A DNA stretch of 64,000 nt, from assembly GCA_903923905.1 (NCBI GenBank), contig CAIXZH010000024.1:1-64000 (forward strand). Direction: 5' to 3'. Under the pieces are notes generated by a model. That model worked only from the letters and a program-made list of their open reading frames with translations, did no database searches and was not told where the DNA came from. The number at the start of each line of letters is the position of its first letter. The first letter of the stretch is position 1. This document shows, piece after piece, positions 54,355 to 63,214 of this stretch. The position numbers were made by a program, and so were the translations under genes. The DNA is from an uncultured Bacteroidia bacterium. GTDB taxonomy: Bacteria > Bacteroidota > Bacteroidia > Bacteroidales > Prolixibacteraceae.

Positions 54355-57116
54355 CCGGACTAAAGTATCTATTTCAATGCCTGGCAATATTATGGGTTTT
54401 CTCTGTCAACGCTCAGAATCCAGTATCAGTCACAAACTTAAAATGCGATTCCAGGACCAATCCTCTGGGTATTAACATACAGAATCCACATTTAAGCTGG
54501 GAAATCCAATCTTCAGAAAGAGATATCCGGCAAGTTTCCTATCATATCCTTGTCTCTGACAGTCCTGAAAAACTTCAAAATAATATTGGGAACATCTGGG
54601 ATTCAAAACCAGTAAAATCAGATCAGTCGGTGCAAGTTGAATATTCCGGAACTCCACTAAGTGCTGACCGGAAATATTATTGGAAAGTAAAAATTGTCAG
54701 CCAGTCGCGAAAGGAATCACCCTGGAGTGAACCAGCCACCTGGCAAATGGGGCTTCTTACAGCAAAAGACTGGGATAAAGCACAATGGATCAGCTTTGAA
54801 AATCTTCCGGAATCATTGAGAGTTATTCCGGGTGTACATGGTGACGGAAAAGAATTAGGACCCAAGGCAGTTAAACGAAGTGTCGTCCCACAATTCAGAA
54901 AAGAGTTTAGGGTTGAAAAACAAGTTAATAATGCAACGCTTTATATCTGTGGATTAGGCCATTACGAGGCATCAATTAACGGCCATAAAATCGGGAAAAG
55001 CTTCCTGGCTCCCGGCTGGACAAATTACGAAAAAGTCTGCCTTTATAATACCTATGATGTCACCGGGTTTTTAAAATCGGGGAAGAATGCCATTGGAGTA
55101 ATTGTGGGGAACGGATTTTACAATATCAACAGGGAACGGTACCGGAAACTGGTAATCGCCTATGGCTATCCCAAAATGATCGGTAAACTTAAAATAGATT
55201 ACACGGACGGTAGTACAACAACCATTATTTCCGGAACCGACTGGAAATGCGACCTCTCCCCTATCCTTTTTTCAAGTATCTATGGAGGAGAGGATTATGA
55301 CGCAAGAATGGAACAGAAAAGTTGGAATTTACCCGGATTTAACGACATCAAATGGAAATCTGCAATTGTTGCAGCCGGTCCCTCCGGTGAGCTCAATGCC
55401 GAAACTGACAATCCGGTTACGGTTCGGGAAAACATAACCGTAAAGAAAACTGAGCAACCTGCTTCCGGCAAATTCCTCTACGATTTTGGACAGAATTGCT
55501 CAGGAATTATCGAACTTAAGGTGACCGGAAAACGAGGCTCCGTGATTAAACTTACACCGGGAGAACTGATAACCAAGGAGAAAACAATCAATCAAAAGGC
55601 TTCCGGCACTCCATATTTTTATACCTATACCCTTAAGGGAGAAGGTGTCGAAACCTGGAGACCCCGATTTTCCTATTACGGTTTCAGGTACTTAATGGTC
55701 GAAGGTGCCGCCCCATCATCGGAAAAACCAGGCAAGTATAAACCGCAGATTATTGATCTTCAAATGCTCCACACCTGCAATTCCGCTTTAAAAACGGGGG
55801 AATTTAGTTGTTCCAATCAACTCTTTAATCAAATTTATACCCTGATTGATTGGGCAATACGAAGTAATATTCAAAGTGTAGTTACCGATTGTCCTCATCG
55901 CGAAAAGCTGGGCTGGCTGGAGCAAACCTACCTTATGGGAGCATCGATGTTTTATAATTATGATTTATATCCCCTTTACCGGAAAGCAATCCGGGATATG
56001 ATTGTTTCACAGACCGCAGATGGATTAGTGCCCGACATCGCGCCAGAATTTGTACCCTTCCAGGGTGGTTTCCGCGATTCTCCCGAATGGGGAAGTGCTG
56101 GAGTAATCCTCCCATGGATGCTTTGGCAATGGAACGGCGATCTTTCGGTCGTGAGGGAGGCTTTGCCAATGATGAAAAAATATGTTGCCTACCTTGGAAC
56201 AAAGGCAGAGGGACATATTCTTTCATATGGCTTGGGTGATTGGTTTGATTACGGGCCCAAAGCTCCGGGCGAAGCTCAGCTTACCCCAAAATCGCTTACC
56301 GCAACAGCCATTTATTATTACGATATTATTTTGCTCGGTAAAATGATGGAAATAACTGACCAAAAAGACGATGCACGCGAAATGCAGGCTCTGGCAGCGG
56401 AGGTAAGGAATGCTTTTAATTCCAAATTCTTCAACCCAAAAACAAAAGTTTACTCAACAGGAAGCCAAACAGCCATGGCTATGCCGCTGTGCGTAGGATT
56501 AGTTGATGAAAAAGTGAAAACAGACGTTTTCAATAATCTTGTTGAGTCCATAAACAAATCGGGGAAAACCTTAACTGCCGGAGATATAGGATTTCATTTT
56601 CTCGTGAAAGCACTTGAAGAAGGTGGCGGGTCTCAGCTTTTGTTTGATATGAACTTCAGGAATGATGTTCCGGGTTATGGTTTTCAATTGAAGAAAGGGG
56701 CCACGGCTTTGACAGAGTCATGGCCTGCACTCGAGGAAGTATCGAATAATCACCTGATGCTCGGACACATTATGGAGTGGTTTTATACCGGGCTTGGGGG
56801 AATTAAACAGGATGAACGAAGTGAAGGATTCAAACATATCATCATCAGGCCTGAAATAGTTGGTGACCTTACCTGGGTAAAATCAAGTTACCAATGTCAG
56901 TATGGATTGATCGCAAGTGAATGGGAAAAGGGAAACGAGGAACTTGAAATGAAGGTGGAGATTCCGTCAAATACAGATGCCATCATTTATTTTCCGACAA
57001 AAAAGGGAACATCAGTCTCAGAAAACGGCAAGAAAATAAATGTTCTAAAATCTTCCTGGGGACAATATTATTGTAAGGTCGGTTCCGGTATTTACAACTT
57101 CAGGATGGCAAATTAA
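54351..57116 (+). CDS. GH78 alpha-L-rhamnosidase
   Basis: NPLGINIQNPHLSWEIQSSERDIRQVSYHILVSDS; TNYEKVCLYNTYDVTGFLKSGKNAIGVIVGNGFYN; VVTDCPHREKLGWLEQTYLMG; DWFDYGPKAPGE. ATGA overlap with the upstream GH43. Confidence 0.94.
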   Translation: MTGLKYLFQCLAILWVFSVNAQNPVSVTNLKCDSRTNPLGINIQNPHLSWEIQSSERDIRQVSYHILVSDSPEKLQNNIGNIWDSKPVKSDQSVQVEYSGTPLSADRKYYWKVKIVSQSRKESPWSEPATWQMGLLTAKDWDKAQWISFENLPESLRVIPGVHGDGKELGPKAVKRSVVPQFRKEFRVEKQVNNATLYICGLGHYEASINGHKIGKSFLAPGWTNYEKVCLYNTYDVTGFLKSGKNAIGVIVGNGFYNINRERYRKLVIAYGYPKMIGKLKIDYTDGSTTTIISGTDWKCDLSPILFSSIYGGEDYDARMEQKSWNLPGFNDIKWKSAIVAAGPSGELNAETDNPVTVRENITVKKTEQPASGKFLYDFGQNCSGIIELKVTGKRGSVIKLTPGELITKEKTINQKASGTPYFYTYTLKGEGVETWRPRFSYYGFRYLMVEGAAPSSEKPGKYKPQIIDLQMLHTCNSALKTGEFSCSNQLFNQIYTLIDWAIRSNIQSVVTDCPHREKLGWLEQTYLMGASMFYNYDLYPLYRKAIRDMIVSQTADGLVPDIAPEFVPFQGGFRDSPEWGSAGVILPWMLWQWNGDLSVVREALPMMKKYVAYLGTKAEGHILSYGLGDWFDYGPKAPGEAQLTPKSLTATAIYYYDIILLGKMMEITDQKDDAREMQALAAEVRNAFNSKFFNPKTKVYSTGSQTAMAMPLCVGLVDEKVKTDVFNNLVESINKSGKTLTAGDIGFHFLVKALEEGGGSQLLFDMNFRNDVPGYGFQLKKGATALTESWPALEEVSNNHLMLGHIMEWFYTGLGGIKQDERSEGFKHIIIRPEIVGDLTWVKSSYQCQYGLIASEWEKGNEELEMKVEIPSNTDAIIYFPTKKGTSVSENGKKINVLKSSWGQYYCKVGSGIYNFRMAN

Positions 57117-57182
57117 TTCCAATTTAAAATTGAACATGCAAAAATTCAACTATTAATTTATTCATTTACAGAATAATAGAAT

Positions 57183-59156
57183 ATGGTTTTCCCCATTCAA
57201 ATCAGTGAGTTTATCATCATCCTGGTATTATTTGTCAGTTTCAGTTCAGCTATTGGTGCTGAAAACCTGACTAACAAAGGAGTTCATGCTATAGGAGATG
57301 GAAATATCTGTGTTTACGGAAAAGGATCAAATATCCTACAGCTTTTTGGTGCACCATATTCCACCCCATCCATCCTTCGGGTAACGCTTTCTGGAACTGA
57401 TAGCACATCCTCAGAAAGAATTAGCGGAACAGCTATTTGGAATCACCAAATTATACGTGGAGGATCGGTAATTTCAACTGAAACCGATTTTATCAGTTCC
57501 CTGGCAGGATCATTCATCCGGGAGATATCTACCACAGCTGAAGTAACCTATGATTTGGAGGTAAACCCCGATCAGGGATATAAAAACTATAGTTCACTGG
57601 TATCTGTTATCCCTGAAAAAGAAACATCCACTAACCAGACTAATCAAACATATCTGGTTGAGGTTCAGAAAAGTGTGCCGCTGATGTTTTCATATTTGCC
57701 GCCCAAAGGAAGGTATTATCGGCTTATGCTCAGCGGAAATGCAACATTTTCACCCGTTGACTCAACCAAAAAGAAAATAAGATTAAAACTTCTGCCTGGC
57801 AAAAGCATATTATTTGTTATTGCAGGTGAATCTGTTGATGAGTTGGATAAACACACAAAACAACTTAATTCAATTTCTATTGATTCGTTAATGTTTCTGA
57901 ATAAAAAGCAATGGCAGAAGTTCTCCATTTTTCATCAGAAGATTACAAGAAAGATCAATGATTCTACCATTCAAAATGCGGTTGATGATGTTTCGGTTTT
58001 AATTAAATCGCAACAGGGGGCGGACGGAGGAGTTTTAGCTGGTCATGATTATCACATGGGATATGTGCGCGATCAGTATGGTGTTTCGCGTGGATTCCTT
58101 GCGATGGGACATTATGAAGAAGCAAAAAAAATTCTGGAGTTTTATTATCAAAATTGGAACCAGTCAGGATTTATTAAAAATGCCCAGGCAATCGGCTTTC
58201 CAAATATTTTTCATCGTCACGAGAATGATGAGGTGGAAATCACCGGTTACCTTGTCTTGCAGGCCATGGATTATTATACAAAAACGAATGACCTTCCATT
58301 TATAGGTAAGATTTTGCCTATGCTGGAATGGGCCATCGATGCCCAAAAAAGAAATCTGGTGGATGGCATGCTCCCATTTAATGGGGATGAAACTTACATT
58401 GCAGGGGGAATTTTACCCCGGAAAGTCATGTATAACGGGTCTGCCGAGGCCACATTACTCTTTATTGAAGGCACAACAAGGTTTCTTAACTGTGTGAATA
58501 CATACAAACTTTGGAACCCGGAAAAAGCAGCTGATTTGAAGAAAACTGTTCAGGAGTGTGCCGACCGTTACCGCAAGAACTTCTTTCAAAATGGAATCCT
58601 GTTTACCAACAATCCCGAAAGGGAGACAAAAATCCGGTATCCCGCCTCCAGATTTGGAGTTTGTCTCCATCCAGGACATGGCGGTTATGCCTCGGAAGTA
58701 TTTCATTTTAAGGGATCACTCTATTTTTGCAAGGATTGCATGGCAAAGGATAATTCAATGGTTGTTGTTCCGGAACCCGAAATCTTTAGTATTGTTTCCG
58801 TCTCTTTATTTCCCTTTTACATCAATTCTACCTTGTTCACAACACCGGAGAAAAAGCGATTGATTGAACGGGTGATCAAATACTATCATAATACAGGTAA
58901 TGTTTCTGAGAAAAATGTAATCCTTGGTTCTGATTATGGATTTTTCCTGGACGGACTGGTAGCAGTTGATAATAAATTGAAAGATGAGATATTTCTGAGA
59001 ATGATGAATCTTCGGGATGACTCGGGATCCTGGGTGGAATATTACAATTCAGGAAAGGCAATGGGATGTAAATGCCGTCCATGGGAAAGCGGTGTAAATA
59101 TTGAGGCAGCAATAAGGTATTGGGAGAATAAACAGGAAAATCACTTAGGAATTTAA
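57183..59156 (+). CDS. six-hairpin glycosidase-like secreted protein (GH15-like architecture)
   Basis: Signal peptide; C-terminal (alpha/alpha)6-like region (DGGVLAGHDYHMGYVRDQYGVSRGFLAMGHYEEAKKILEFYYQNWNQSG...ITGYLVLQAMDYYTKTNDLPFIGKILPMLEWAIDAQKRNLVDGMLPFNGDETYI). Confidence 0.72.
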   Translation: MVFPIQISEFIIILVLFVSFSSAIGAENLTNKGVHAIGDGNICVYGKGSNILQLFGAPYSTPSILRVTLSGTDSTSSERISGTAIWNHQIIRGGSVISTETDFISSLAGSFIREISTTAEVTYDLEVNPDQGYKNYSSLVSVIPEKETSTNQTNQTYLVEVQKSVPLMFSYLPPKGRYYRLMLSGNATFSPVDSTKKKIRLKLLPGKSILFVIAGESVDELDKHTKQLNSISIDSLMFLNKKQWQKFSIFHQKITRKINDSTIQNAVDDVSVLIKSQQGADGGVLAGHDYHMGYVRDQYGVSRGFLAMGHYEEAKKILEFYYQNWNQSGFIKNAQAIGFPNIFHRHENDEVEITGYLVLQAMDYYTKTNDLPFIGKILPMLEWAIDAQKRNLVDGMLPFNGDETYIAGGILPRKVMYNGSAEATLLFIEGTTRFLNCVNTYKLWNPEKAADLKKTVQECADRYRKNFFQNGILFTNNPERETKIRYPASRFGVCLHPGHGGYASEVFHFKGSLYFCKDCMAKDNSMVVVPEPEIFSIVSVSLFPFYINSTLFTTPEKKRLIERVIKYYHNTGNVSEKNVILGSDYGFFLDGLVAVDNKLKDEIFLRMMNLRDDSGSWVEYYNSGKAMGCKCRPWESGVNIEAAIRYWENKQENHLGI

Positions 59157-59254
59157 AATATAAATTGCAAATTGCAACACAGAAATTTAAGTCTTCTCAA
59201 AATTCAATAATAATAGATTAATCGTTTGATATTCAGAATCAACCAGATCACAAA

Positions 59255-60064
59255 ATGGAAAATACAAGGAGAAACTTTTTAAAAGCGGCGGCTCTGTCAG
59301 GGGCTGGAGCATTATTAATTCCATCGTTGGCCCACGGTTCAGAAAAGAAAAAACCAAGGTCAAAAGGAAAAGCGTTAGTTCTTAAAGAAAATGCAGTCAT
59401 CCTGTTTCAGGGCGATTCCATTACCGATGCAGGTAGGGATCGTAAAAAAGGGGATCCGAATAATGCAGATGCCATTGGCAAGGGATATGCACTTTTCGCA
59501 TCGGGTCATTTACTCGAAAAATTCGCTCAAAAAAACCTGAAAATATTCAATCGCGGTGTGAGTGGAAATAAGGTTTTCCAGTTGCGTGAAAGATGGGATG
59601 AGGATTGTATCGCACTGAACCCTGACGTGATCAGCATCCTGGTAGGTGTAAATGATTATTGGCATACGTTGGATGGCAAATATAATGGAACACTCCAGAA
59701 ATTTGTAACAGATTACAGGGAACTGCTAAATTACACCCGATCAAAACTGCCAAATGTTCAATTGATTATTTGCGAACCATATACCCTCAAAGGTGGCGGA
59801 GCAATCAAACCGGAACAATGGTATCCGATGTTTGACGAATACCGGAAAGCCACCAAACAATTAGCCACAGAGTTTAAGGCAGTTTACGTCCCCTTCCAAA
59901 CAATGTACGACAAGGCGACAAAACGTGCACCCGACCATTATTGGGCCCCCGACGGTATTCATCCCGGACTTCCAGGTGCTGCACTGATGGCTGGAAGTTG
60001 GCTGAAAAAGACCGGATTGTACAAAAAGGGGAAGAAAAAGAAAGTAAAAGAGGAAAACGCTTAA
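59255..60064 (+). CDS. SGNH/GDSL hydrolase with Tat-type signal
   Basis: MENTRRNFLKAAALSGAGALLIPSLAHG; ILFQGDSITDAGRD (block I), NRGVSGNK, ILVGVNDYWH, DGIHPGLPGAALMA. Confidence 0.93.
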   Translation: MENTRRNFLKAAALSGAGALLIPSLAHGSEKKKPRSKGKALVLKENAVILFQGDSITDAGRDRKKGDPNNADAIGKGYALFASGHLLEKFAQKNLKIFNRGVSGNKVFQLRERWDEDCIALNPDVISILVGVNDYWHTLDGKYNGTLQKFVTDYRELLNYTRSKLPNVQLIICEPYTLKGGGAIKPEQWYPMFDEYRKATKQLATEFKAVYVPFQTMYDKATKRAPDHYWAPDGIHPGLPGAALMAGSWLKKTGLYKKGKKKKVKEENA

Positions 60065-60084
60065 GAATTTACCTGCACTAAAAT

Positions 60085-60198
60085 ATTAAGTTCTGTTTTA
60101 ATCCTGATTCTGGTCAGTATTGGTTCCGCGAACATTTATGCTCAAAACTTTGAAAACCAAAATATTCCACCAAATAAACCGACCGAAGCTTCATAAAT
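60085..60198 (+). pseudogene. orphan signal-peptide fragment (decayed exported protein)
   Basis: Frame reads ...KILSSVLILILVSIGSANIYAQNFENQNIPPNKPTEAS* without a start codon; the region to ~60.5 kb has no intact ORF. Confidence 0.45.
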
Positions 60199-60537
60199 AA
60201 GAGAGCCTATGTTCAACCATAATCCGATTCCCTAATGGATGGAGATGATCCCGCTCCCCTTTTCCTTAAAAGTATTATTATTCCTTTCAGCCGAATTGGA
60301 TATTACAGCTGCCGGTTAAAACATCGCCCCAGTACATGGTGAGAAAATCGGAATTTCAAGTCCGGAAGAGGGTTAATTTAAGTCACCAGAATAAGTCATA
60401 TGGAGAAATGCTATAATCCGGAGTGAAAAGGCCAAAAGGTTTCACTCCGCGTGTTAGGAATTACCATTTTACCCAATCCCGAAACAGAGCGGATTTTGGG
60501 CCGTTTCCCGGATTTTATGAGAAATGCAAAAAACAGA

Positions 60538-60921
60538 TTACTTGTATGAGTGCAATCCCACTTTATTCCCTTCGGTATCGATGAAAAAGGCCATATAACC
60601 CACTTCATTACTGACAAAGGTTTTTGGCATTTGCACCTGACCTCCCGCTGCTTCCACCCGGTCCAGAACCAGAGAAAGATCAGGATTTCCATTCAGATAT
60701 ATAAATGAACCTGTCGCGGAGGGAGTATGCATCTGGCTTTGCACCAAAGCTCCCGACACTTTCCCGGTAGAATCATCGGTAGGGAAAAATGCCATGGCCA
60801 TTCCCGTCATATCCCTTTGGTCCATTTCAATACCAAAAATCTGGTCGTAGAATTTCTTAGCCCTGGAAAGATCATTCACTGCAATTTCAAACCAGTTTAG
60901 CGCATTATCTGTTGCTTCCAT
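60538..60921 (-). CDS. VOC (glyoxalase/bleomycin-resistance) family protein
   Basis: NWFEIAVNDLSRAKKFYDQIFGIEMDQRDMTGMAMAFFPTDDS...GGQVQMPKTFVSNEVGYMAFFIDTEGNKVGLHS. Confidence 0.92.
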   Translation of the reverse strand: MEATDNALNWFEIAVNDLSRAKKFYDQIFGIEMDQRDMTGMAMAFFPTDDSTGKVSGALVQSQMHTPSATGSFIYLNGNPDLSLVLDRVEAAGGQVQMPKTFVSNEVGYMAFFIDTEGNKVGLHSYK

Positions 60922-61123
60922 CTGAAAATAATTTAGTTAATTAATTGAATATCGAATAGCTTTCATAAAACCTACATAAAACAAGTTTATCCTTAGGCTT
61001 CAAGTCTAATAAACATATCATCCTGTAATATAGTTCGAAACGGACCTTATTTTCTTTTAATTTTAAGGATTCATTGAAATATTCTGAAAATCAGTAGGAA
61101 AAGAGAGGCTTAAAGATAAATAG

Positions 61124-61231
61124 TGTTGATTTATTCAACAACTGTAAAGATTATACACAATTGATCTATATCATTACATATCAATTATTTAGGCATATCT
61201 AACCTAAATAGTGTTGATTAATTAAACACTT
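61124..61231. promoter_or_regulatory. cluster of inverted/direct repeat elements upstream of the PstS-GcvH fusion gene
   Basis: TAAATAGTGTTGATTTATTCAACA and TAAATAGTGTTGATTAATTAAACACT (shared TAAATAGTGTTGATT), flanking ATTGAT-N14-ATCAAT. Confidence 0.5.
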
Positions 61232-61351
61232 ATCGTATTTATTAAACAGCCATACATATACCTATTCCATTGTTATTCATATACTTAATCTCTTCATTTA
61301 TCTTGGCATTATAATTGAGTATCCCTTATTATCAATTAATAACGGGAAATC

Positions 61352-63049
61352 ATGAAAACCAGGATCTTTTTAGTCATCGGAATTATACTGTTTAATTACA
61401 GTATCGTTCTTAGTCAGGAATTGGGCACAGCAAGAATCCATACCCAAAAGGGTAATTTAAAAGTGTTTTCCTCTCCTGAATTATTCCCGCTTACGACAAA
61501 ATGGATAAGCGAATACAATAAATTAAATCCCGGACTGAAAATTGAGCTGAAAACAACTGCCGAAATGGATCTTAAAGAATCTCTTAATTCCGGTGAAACC
61601 CTTGGCTTTGTTTCTGATCAATCTGTTTCTCAGGTAAAAAATCAATTCACATGGAATTTGGTTGTTGCCCGGGATATTATTGTTCCCGTCATGAATGAAT
61701 CCAATCCACTTACGGCAGAGATTTGCAGACGGGGGATTACCTCCGAAGGAATTGCCAGACTTATGGAAACTCCCTTAAAACCAAATTGGAGAATGCTCTT
61801 TGCAAACGCCCAAAATATCAATGAGCAACCGGTGCACTACTATTTTGTGAATGATCCCGAGTTAACTGCTGCTGCTTCAAATTTCACCAGAACCAAACAG
61901 ACTGCCCCGGCCGGCATTAAGGTTGCCAGCGAAGCTGAACTCATTGCCGCTATCCAAAATGATCCAAACGGATTTGGTTTCTGCAGACTGACTCAAGCCA
62001 CAGATCCACAAAACAAAAATCTGGCTGCTCACATTAAGCTTGTCCCTATTGATAAAAACGGAAATGGCCGGATTGATTATGCCGAAGCTATCTATTACAA
62101 TCTCCAGGAGTTTTCACGCGGGGTATGGATCGGAAGATACCCCCAGCCATTATCCGGAAAAATTTACTCCGTTTCTTCAGTCAAGCCAAAAGGTGCAATC
62201 CAACTCTCATTTTTAAATTGGGTACTGACTGATGGACAGCGATTTTTAAGCAGTAATGGTTATAATGATTTGGTTCTCAATGAAAGACAATCTCAGCTTG
62301 ATAAAATTATTGAACCTCAGGTATATGCAAGTGCACCAACTGAAACCAATCCGTTTTTAATCATTAGGATTTTAATCATTCTGGCTATCGGAGTTATTGT
62401 TGTAGCATTAGAATTCGTATTTCGTCGTGTCAGGACGCAGGAAAAAGTCGGAGCCAGGTTTACTTCGACTCTGTTAGAAGTGGTTAATGAGGAAAATATT
62501 GCAATTCCACGGGGACTCTACTTTGATCAAACTCATACATGGGCATTTATGAAAAAAGATGGCCTTGTAAAAATCGGAATAGACGACTTTCTGCAACATG
62601 TTACAGGTCCGCTTACCCGGGTTGTGATGAAAAATACGGGTGATAAAATTAAAAAAGGAGATCATCTGCTCACAATCATTCAAAATGGGAAACATTTGAG
62701 AATCTATTCCCCGGTTACCGGAACAATAACCGCTCAAAACAAGGAATTATTCGATAATTCAAGTTTGCTTAATTCCGCTCCTTTTACAGATGGATGGATC
62801 TATACGGTTGAGCCTACAAACTGGTTACTCGAAATCCAGTTCATGAATATGGCCGAAAAGTACTCAACCTGGTTAAAAGACGAATATTTAAGATTAAGGG
62901 ATTTCTTTGAAGCGGCAGTCAGGTTTCATGTTCCTGCATTTATCATGGTTTTACAGGATGGGGGAGTGCTGAGAGATGGAATACTCGGAGAACTTGGCCC
63001 GGAAATCTGGGAAGATTTCCAGACAAAATTCATGGATGTCAAAAAATAG
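61352..63049 (+). CDS. PstS-like periplasmic substrate-binding domain, TM helix and GcvH-like domain fusion
   Basis: N-terminal signal and binding-protein-like domain (LKVFSSPELFPLTTKWISEYNKLNPGLKIELK...); TM helix (IIRILIILAIGVIVVALEFVF); GcvH-like C-terminus (GLYFDQTHTWAFMKKDGLVKIGIDDFLQHVTGPLTRVVMKNTGDKIKKGDHLLTIIQNGKHLRIYSPVTGTI). Confidence 0.85.
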   Translation: MKTRIFLVIGIILFNYSIVLSQELGTARIHTQKGNLKVFSSPELFPLTTKWISEYNKLNPGLKIELKTTAEMDLKESLNSGETLGFVSDQSVSQVKNQFTWNLVVARDIIVPVMNESNPLTAEICRRGITSEGIARLMETPLKPNWRMLFANAQNINEQPVHYYFVNDPELTAAASNFTRTKQTAPAGIKVASEAELIAAIQNDPNGFGFCRLTQATDPQNKNLAAHIKLVPIDKNGNGRIDYAEAIYYNLQEFSRGVWIGRYPQPLSGKIYSVSSVKPKGAIQLSFLNWVLTDGQRFLSSNGYNDLVLNERQSQLDKIIEPQVYASAPTETNPFLIIRILIILAIGVIVVALEFVFRRVRTQEKVGARFTSTLLEVVNEENIAIPRGLYFDQTHTWAFMKKDGLVKIGIDDFLQHVTGPLTRVVMKNTGDKIKKGDHLLTIIQNGKHLRIYSPVTGTITAQNKELFDNSSLLNSAPFTDGWIYTVEPTNWLLEIQFMNMAEKYSTWLKDEYLRLRDFFEAAVRFHVPAFIMVLQDGGVLRDGILGELGPEIWEDFQTKFMDVKK

Positions 63050-63139
63050 TTGAAGACAATCCGTATAATCTGTAAAAGTGGGAATTACTCCTTTTTACAA
63101 TCAGATAAATGGACTTTTCTTTGGAATTTGTTAATTTTA

Positions 63140-63170
63140 AAAACTGTTGTCAAGGCAACAGTTTTTTTTT
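63140..63170 (+). terminator. Rho-independent terminator
   Basis: AAAACTGTTG-tcaagg-CAACAGTTTTTTTTT downstream of the fusion gene. Confidence 0.85.
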
Positions 63171-63214
63171 GTAATTTGCAGGTGAATGGAAACACTTGCT
63201 AACAAGCTGAACAG

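Noticed and set aside
25428-60064. Mobile genetic element or integron-type island
   Set aside because: No integrase, transposase, tRNA or clear direct-repeat boundary was seen; only compositional and remnant hints exist.
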